Shown here piece after piece: positions 60,311-64,000 of a stretch of DNA of 64,000 nucleotides. Numbering within the stretch: position 1 is the stretch's first letter; each line of letters starts with the position of its first letter. The notes under the pieces are model-generated. The model did no database searches, was not told the origin of the DNA, and saw only the letters and a program-made list of their open reading frames with translations. Source of the DNA: Antilocapra americana (lineage: Eukaryota > Chordata > Mammalia > Artiodactyla > Antilocapridae); contig ML662442.1 in assembly GCA_007570785.1 (NCBI GenBank), positions 31,763,909 to 31,827,908 on the forward strand, in the 5' to 3' direction. The position numbers and the translations under genes were made by a program.

Positions 60311-60394
60311 ATGCACACATTTGTTTATAAATGGAAACTACCTTTACTGACATCAAAGTATAAGAACCCAAAATAAAAGCAAAGCAATAAAGAT

Positions 60395-60600
60395 AAAAAT
60401 AATAACTAACACCTTATGCCAGTTACTCTTTCATTAATTCATTTAACCCTCTAAACACTATGAGGTAAGTATTATATATTTATCACCAATTTACAGATGA
60501 GGAAACTGAGTCATTAAGAAACCAAGTAACATGTTCCATGTCATATGTCACAAATGGGATTAGAACATGGAAGTCTGACTCCACGGTCCTTGATCTTAAT
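60395..60600 (-). repeat. MIR SINE, well preserved
   Basis: The core ttacagatgaggaaactgag is intact. It is preceded by ttaaccctctaaacactatgaggtaagtatta and followed by gggattagaacatggaagtctgactcc, so this is MIR in reverse orientation. Confidence 0.85.
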
Positions 60601-62188
60601 TCTAATAAAGTATCACTCCCACCACCTAACATCACTACCAGTCATTCCAAATACTGAAGCAGGTGGCTTCAAAATAAAAACAAAATTCTATTGGGATTAC
60701 CTGACCAGGACTACCCATGAATACTATGTGGAAGTTAAGATGACGGACACCAAAATTCAAGAGATTAGGCAGGCGAGAATACCAGGCGCAGGAGAAGTGC
60801 TTCACAGAGCAGGGAATCTAAGACTCCCTGGGGAACTGAACACAGAGACGTCAAATCCTGACATAACCGCTACCAGCCTCCAAGTGGGCCAAAGGTGCAA
60901 CACCTCTGATTACAGATTAACAGCAGGCAGGTCTTCAGAGTGAGAGTGAGGCCAAATAAGTACGACCATCCACAGTGCACAAGGCACCAAATCAGATTCG
61001 AAACTGAAAACAGATCTTGGACTCCTGCTCATGGTAAGCCTAGACTACTCATCAAAATACGATCATTCATTCATTCAGTTTAAGTGTCCTTGTGGCCCCT
61101 ATAGCATATTCAGCTCTCAGGACAGAGAAGTAAAACATGATGATGGCGCTCCTCTCAATAAGCGATGTGCCAGAGGCAAACAAATGGTAGAATCTATACA
61201 ATTATAGTGTAGGCGAAACAGCCTGTAAGACTTCTGCATGGGTTCCTTGGCACACCTGAATTACACTGGCCAGAGTAGGGTAGAAACTGGAGTTTAAAAG
61301 GTTTTTACAAAGAAGTTTCTTTAGGCTGCATCTTGAAGACACACACTCCTAGTCAGAGAACCAGGTAAGTAACCCTGTTACTACTGCAAAACCAACAAGT
61401 CACATGAAAAATGATACCTAAGAGAATTGAGATTGATGAGGGACTAGAGAAAATGTTATGGAGAAGTTAAACAGGATCCTGACGTCTGCATCGAGTTGGG
61501 GAAAAGGAGGAAGGAAAGGGGTGGATGAGTCTGGATTCCCACAGGTAGAAAGCTCAGCTCAGGGCTGGTCTGTAAACATATTACCACCCAGATCGAGGCA
61601 GAGGTGAAAATGTCAGTACACATGGCCCAGTGAATCACTGAGGATGCACATCAACGCCTGCCCGTGAAAAGCTTAAAGCCCTAAAATCACAACATTCCAG
61701 GAAATAAAAAGATTTCAAGAATCCGAAAGCTCTGGATGGAGGCATGTTTTACAGAAATGATGACAGGCTGATCTTTTTTAACCGCCTAAAGATAATTCTT
61801 CCTGAAGAGCTCACCCATATCCAACAATGACACCACCACCACCAAAAGCCAAATGTATTCAGAGTAGTGAGAGTGAAGCACTGGATAAAGGGGAGAAAGG
61901 AGAAAAACGGCTAGAGGTAAGGAGTGTGGCACTTTCTCTGTTCTGAGGCAGCCACAGAACAGAGAAAGTGGAAGGTGATGACTGCATAAAAATATACAGA
62001 TATGGCCAGGAAGTCTTTAAAATTATACTAATAAATATACACCAAAGTATTTGCCAAGAGAATCTATGAGCACTTGTAATGATTACAGGGACAAAGGGCT
62101 TTGAAATTCATCTCTCCACATAGTTGGTGATACCAACAAAGTGAGACCATTAAAGTGGAGCGAAAAGTCATGCAAAACAGTGAACTAG

Positions 62189-62497
62189 GGACTTCCCTGG
62201 TGGTTCAGTGGTTGGGAATCTGCCTGCCAATGCAGGGGACACGGGTTTGATCCTTGGTCTGGGAAGATCCCACATGCCGAGGAGCAACTGAGCCCGTGCA
62301 CCACAACTCCTGAGCCCACAAGCGGCAACTACTGAATCCGGCGCGCCTTAGAACCCGTGCTTCACAAGAGAAGCCACTGCGGTGAGAAGCCCACGGGCTG
62401 CAACCAGAGAGGAGCCCCCACTCCCCACAACTAGAGCAAAGCTCGCATGTAGCAATGAAAACCCAGTGCCGCCAAAAAATTAATATATATTTTTAAA
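62189..62497 (+). repeat. CHR-type SINE with 9-bp target duplication
   Basis: The full-length head gggacttccctggtggttcag is followed by gcccgtgcaccacaactcctgagccc and later ctgcaaccagagaggagccccc units. Duplicates agtgaacta (62180-62188 and 62498-62506) flank it. Confidence 0.94.
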
Positions 62498-63361
62498 AGT
62501 GAACTATCTTTTCTCTCCCACACACCCACTGTACATTCCGTCTCCTGTCTGCATCACTGTGCACCCATTTGCCCAAGACAAAAACCAAGTCCCAAGCTTT
62601 CTATCTCCCTTCCCTTTACTATTTACTTTTTAGGTGCCTTAGAACCATAGGGGGAACTTGTTAAAAGGAAAAGTTCTTTGGGCTACCCCAAATGAGTCTG
62701 GGCCAGTTCCGGGAAGCTCTGTTTTTAAGAACCCTGTTGATCCTGATGAAGGAACCATAGTCTGAGAAACAACGTCCAATATCCAATCAATCTCTTTGTA
62801 GATACTCTGTCCTAAATGTCCCTTAAATTCATTCCTTCTTGTTCCTATTCTCTCTGGCTTAGCTGCGATCTTCACTCCCTCTCTAAGCTTCCACCTCGTT
62901 CCCCTCCTCCTGATTCCTCTCCTCAAAGCCATCCACACACAAAGCTTCTAAACTGCAGGCTCACGCGAGAAATGTAATGGTCTGTCCCCTGACTATGGTT
63001 TCTCCTGCTATCCTAAGCCAGCATGTTGACATTGCAATGAAAAAGGAAGAATGGAGGAAAGAGACCATGCTAAACATAGCTAAAACATGCTCTCCTGACA
63101 GATATGGCAGGAGATGAAGAAGGAGAGAGCCATTCTGAAGATAACTATGGTAAAAAGAACCAGCCAGCTTTACAAAAGACTACCCAGATATACTCATGTT
63201 ACTGCTGTTCTCCAGTAGTTATAAACATCTCTTCATACACTATTAGTAAGAACTTAATGTGAGCAAAGGCCCTACATCTTAAGTGGTACTAGTACTAACT
63301 ATTTCACTTCAAAAATGCAACTTTTAAAAAGGATTATAAAGCAATATTGAAATAGAATACA

Positions 63362-63385
63362 TACATACATATATATATGTATGTA
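63362..63385. repeat. 24-bp perfect AT-rich palindrome
   Basis: The bases from tacatacat to atgtatgta form a perfect inverted repeat around a TATA core, within an imperfect acat/atgt microsatellite-like stretch. Confidence 0.85.
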
Positions 63386-63824
63386 GCACTTGCTAACTCA
63401 AATCTCTCAAGATACAGGGCAAGGAATGCATAAAATTTAAACAACATGTTTGGCAAGTTTTAACATTAGAGAAATCTGAAAGCCAGACTATAAAGATGGT
63501 GTGGAACTTACCACATTTGCATCTTGGTTGTATATGTGGGGTGAGCAGCACAGATTTAGAACCCCTTCAGAAGAAGGATAAGGGTTCCTCTGACCTTAAG
63601 CACAGCTCCCTAGGACAACTCTAAAAGCCCACGGTGAATGTTTTTATTAAAAAGAGACACTAAAAGAGCAGGAGGTAGGAGAGAGCGATACTCATCACGG
63701 AGACAGTTGAGGGTTGCACCAATACTGAATGTTACACTCAAACAGCAAACAGATCCCACAGGAAAACTAACTTCGGATTTCTTTTCAACTGGGTATGTTT
63801 AGAGGTGTATGCGAGACACAAAGT

Positions 63825-64000
63825 GTCTTCCCCAGTGGCTTACGGTAAAGAATCTGTCTGCAATGCAGGAGACCTGGGTTTGCTCCCTGGGTCAAGAAGA
63901 TCCTGTGGAGCAGGGCATGGAAACCCACTTCAGTATTTTTGCCTGAAACATCCCATGGACAGAGGAGCTGAATAGGCTGCAGCCCATGGGGTCACAAAGA
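63825..64000 (+). repeat. Bov-tA SINE running off the window end
   Basis: Diverged head cttccccagtggcttacgg, then gcaggagacctgggtttgctccctggg, through catggggtcacaaaga at the last base. Confidence 0.9.

Larger units (their letters stand above)
56526..63820. other. DSE intron or 5' sequence: non-repeat remainder
   Basis: Outside listed repeats, 56526-58012, 58112-58817, 60601-62180 and 62507-63824 hold no recognised gene or repeat. The 127-codon minus frame at 57302-57685 has no recognisable domain and no resemblance to the missing DSE N-terminal exon. Confidence 0.45.
28832..64000 (-). other. DSE: DSE gene span (3' part; 5' end beyond the window)
   Basis: The four coding exons listed separately join in consistent phases and give 821 codons before the stop. 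Introns in the window are 30597-32861, 33070-35514 and 35755-39841, plus an incomplete intron running from 40096 past the window end (over 23.9 kb). All observed acceptors and donors follow the GT-AG rule. If the missing first coding exon has the human length, the protein is 960 residues. DSE lies upstream of CALHM6 on the same strand. Confidence 0.9.

Noticed and set aside
60545..60943. 132-codon plus-strand frame
   Set aside because: It begins inside a MIR and has no protein-like features.

Overview
This window is nuclear DNA from a ruminant, most likely a bovid. It is full of ruminant-specific repeats: Bov-tA and BOV-A2 SINEs, CHR-type tRNA-Glu SINEs, BovB (RTE) LINE fragments, a young bovine-type L1 tail and short mariner palindromes. 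Older mammalian repeats (MIR, L2, L1M, MLT1) lie beneath them. I cannot tell cattle from sheep, goat or buffalo by eye.

Two protein-coding genes are present, both on the minus strand. CALHM6 (FAM26F) is complete in two coding exons, 5842-5315 and 4006-3584. They encode a 316-residue large-pore channel subunit and are separated by a 1308-bp intron. Exon 1 is a CpG island. The sequence just upstream carries an ISRE-type element flanked by two NF-kB consensus sites, which fits the known interferon-inducible, macrophage-type expression of this gene. DSE (dermatan-sulfate epimerase) is represented by its last four coding exons (40095-39842, 35754-35515, 33069-32862, 30596-28832). They encode 821 residues, including every catalytic position I recall for the human enzyme. 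Its first coding exon, about 139 residues with the signal peptide, is not in the window, so everything from 40096 to 64000 is one large DSE intron or 5' sequence. The DSE-CALHM6 order and shared orientation match the layout on human 6q22.1.

Layout. 1-3500: intergenic repeats and a 100-N assembly gap. 3520-6210: CALHM6 and its promoter. 6210 to about 27700: intergenic, mostly old repeats, a 480-bp LTR-like element, and at about 14.7 kb a short minus-strand relic of CALHM6-like exon 1. 27700-40095: DSE 3' UTR, exons and introns. 40096-64000: the large DSE intron, with two mariner palindromes, a 2-kb BovB with a nested SINE, a 5'-truncated young L1 with a 13-bp target duplication, and ancient L1, L2 and MIR.

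I see no operon, CRISPR array, prophage or new multi-gene system. The points most worth a second look are the CALHM6-like relic, the CALHM6 promoter cluster, the mariner hairpins that resemble the bovine mir-2284/2285 class, and the fold-back sequence at the edge of the assembly gap.
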